Below, piece by piece: positions 63,683-64,000 of a DNA stretch of 64,000 nucleotides. The notes below the pieces were generated by a model. It worked only from the letters and a program-made list of their open reading frames with translations, made no database searches and had not been told where the DNA came from. The position numbers and the translations under genes were made by a program. Positions within the stretch are counted from its first letter, which is position 1; every line of letters starts with the position of its first letter. Source of the DNA: Legionella birminghamensis (GTDB taxonomy: Bacteria > Pseudomonadota > Gammaproteobacteria > Legionellales > Legionellaceae); the NCBI RefSeq assembly GCF_900452515.1, contig NZ_UGNW01000001.1, forward strand, positions 2,666,001 to 2,730,000, written 5' to 3'.

Positions 63683-64000
63683 ATGCATACCCTCTATCCC
63701 TGTATTAAACCCTATCATGTTCATGAGCTTCCCGTTGCCCATCCTCATGTATTGTATGTGGAAGAAACAGGAAATCCCAAAGGTTTGCCAGTCATTGTGT
63801 TGCACCCGGGACCAGGTGCAGGCGGAGATGCCTATCTCAGGCGTTTTTTTGATCCACAGATTTATCGCATCATTATCTTTGATCAACGCGGTTGCTGCCG
63901 CTCCACTCCTCATCTGGAACTCAATGGCAATTCTACCCAAAATTTACTGGAAGATATTGATGCAATCCGTGATTATCTGGGCATTCAGCGCTTTATTTTA
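63683..64000 (+). CDS. pip: Prolyl aminopeptidase (proline iminopeptidase), N-terminal part
   Basis: 106 codons are visible and the gene runs off the window end. LPVAHPHVLYVEETGNPKG, VIVLHPGPGAGGDAYLRRFF and RIIIFDQRGCCRSTPH match the alpha/beta-hydrolase prolyl aminopeptidase family, with the oxyanion HPGPGAG-type loop (HGGPG in most members). The catalytic triad lies beyond the window. It removes N-terminal proline from peptides. The usual HGGPG box reads HPGPG, a small variation. Confidence 0.85.
   Translation, partial: MHTLYPCIKPYHVHELPVAHPHVLYVEETGNPKGLPVIVLHPGPGAGGDAYLRRFFDPQIYRIIIFDQRGCCRSTPHLELNGNSTQNLLEDIDAIRDYLGIQRFIL

Overview
The window is a moderately AT-rich (by eye) gammaproteobacterial chromosome segment. 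The housekeeping gene set, a DsbA2/Com1-like thioredoxin, DotU/IcmF-type proteins and large unrecognised proteins of the kind common in intracellular bacteria fit Legionella or a close relative best. That assignment is an inference; no rRNA or other decisive taxonomic marker is present.

Layout. 0-0.5 kb: C-terminal end of MltA. 0.5-3.3 kb: accessory DNA with a 25-bp tandem array, GC-rich palindromes, a small secreted protein and a His-rich membrane protein. 3.4-12.7 kb (minus strand): a conserved protein-quality-control block. A tRNA cluster Pro-Arg-His-Leu leads into tig, clpP, clpX, lon and hupB, then tRNA-Val and tRNA-Asp with a clear terminator, then ppiD. 12.75-14.06 kb: a tyrosine recombinase beside the tRNA cluster. 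14.07-37.8 kb: a complete type VI secretion system. Minus-strand order is tssB-C-hcp-E-F-G-H-(small ORF)-J-K-L-M-A, then a module of DUF2169/pentapeptide, pentapeptide, DUF3540 and DUF4150 (PAAR-like) genes; vgrG is divergent from tssB. All 13 core components are recognisable. No Fha, PpkA/PppA or fused toxin domain is seen. 37.8-39.8 kb: a 670-residue helical-repeat protein convergent with vgrG.

39.8-48.5 kb: repeats, two small ORFs, a 3-methyladenine glycosylase, a VOC protein, a P1B-type ATPase with altered catalytic motifs, an FtsN-like SPOR protein, argS and a DUF1624 membrane protein. 48.6-51.5 kb: an M17 aminopeptidase and murJ. 51.9-55.0 kb: a 1056-residue unrecognised protein with a bipartite NLS-like basic cluster, lying between murJ and rpsT. 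55.1-64 kb: rpsT, a small frameshifted gene, repeats, the glyQ-glyS-gmhB-rsmJ operon, a DsbA2-like protein, uvrD and the start of a prolyl aminopeptidase gene.

The most distinctive structural signal is a set of interspersed GC-rich palindromes built on CCGCGG. They occur singly, as tandem arrays, and as the ends of 140-225 bp MITE-like elements. Two homologous inverted pairs are visible (about 40.0 and 55.8 kb; about 1.5 and 51.8 kb). They flank the accessory genes and the right edge of the T6SS locus.
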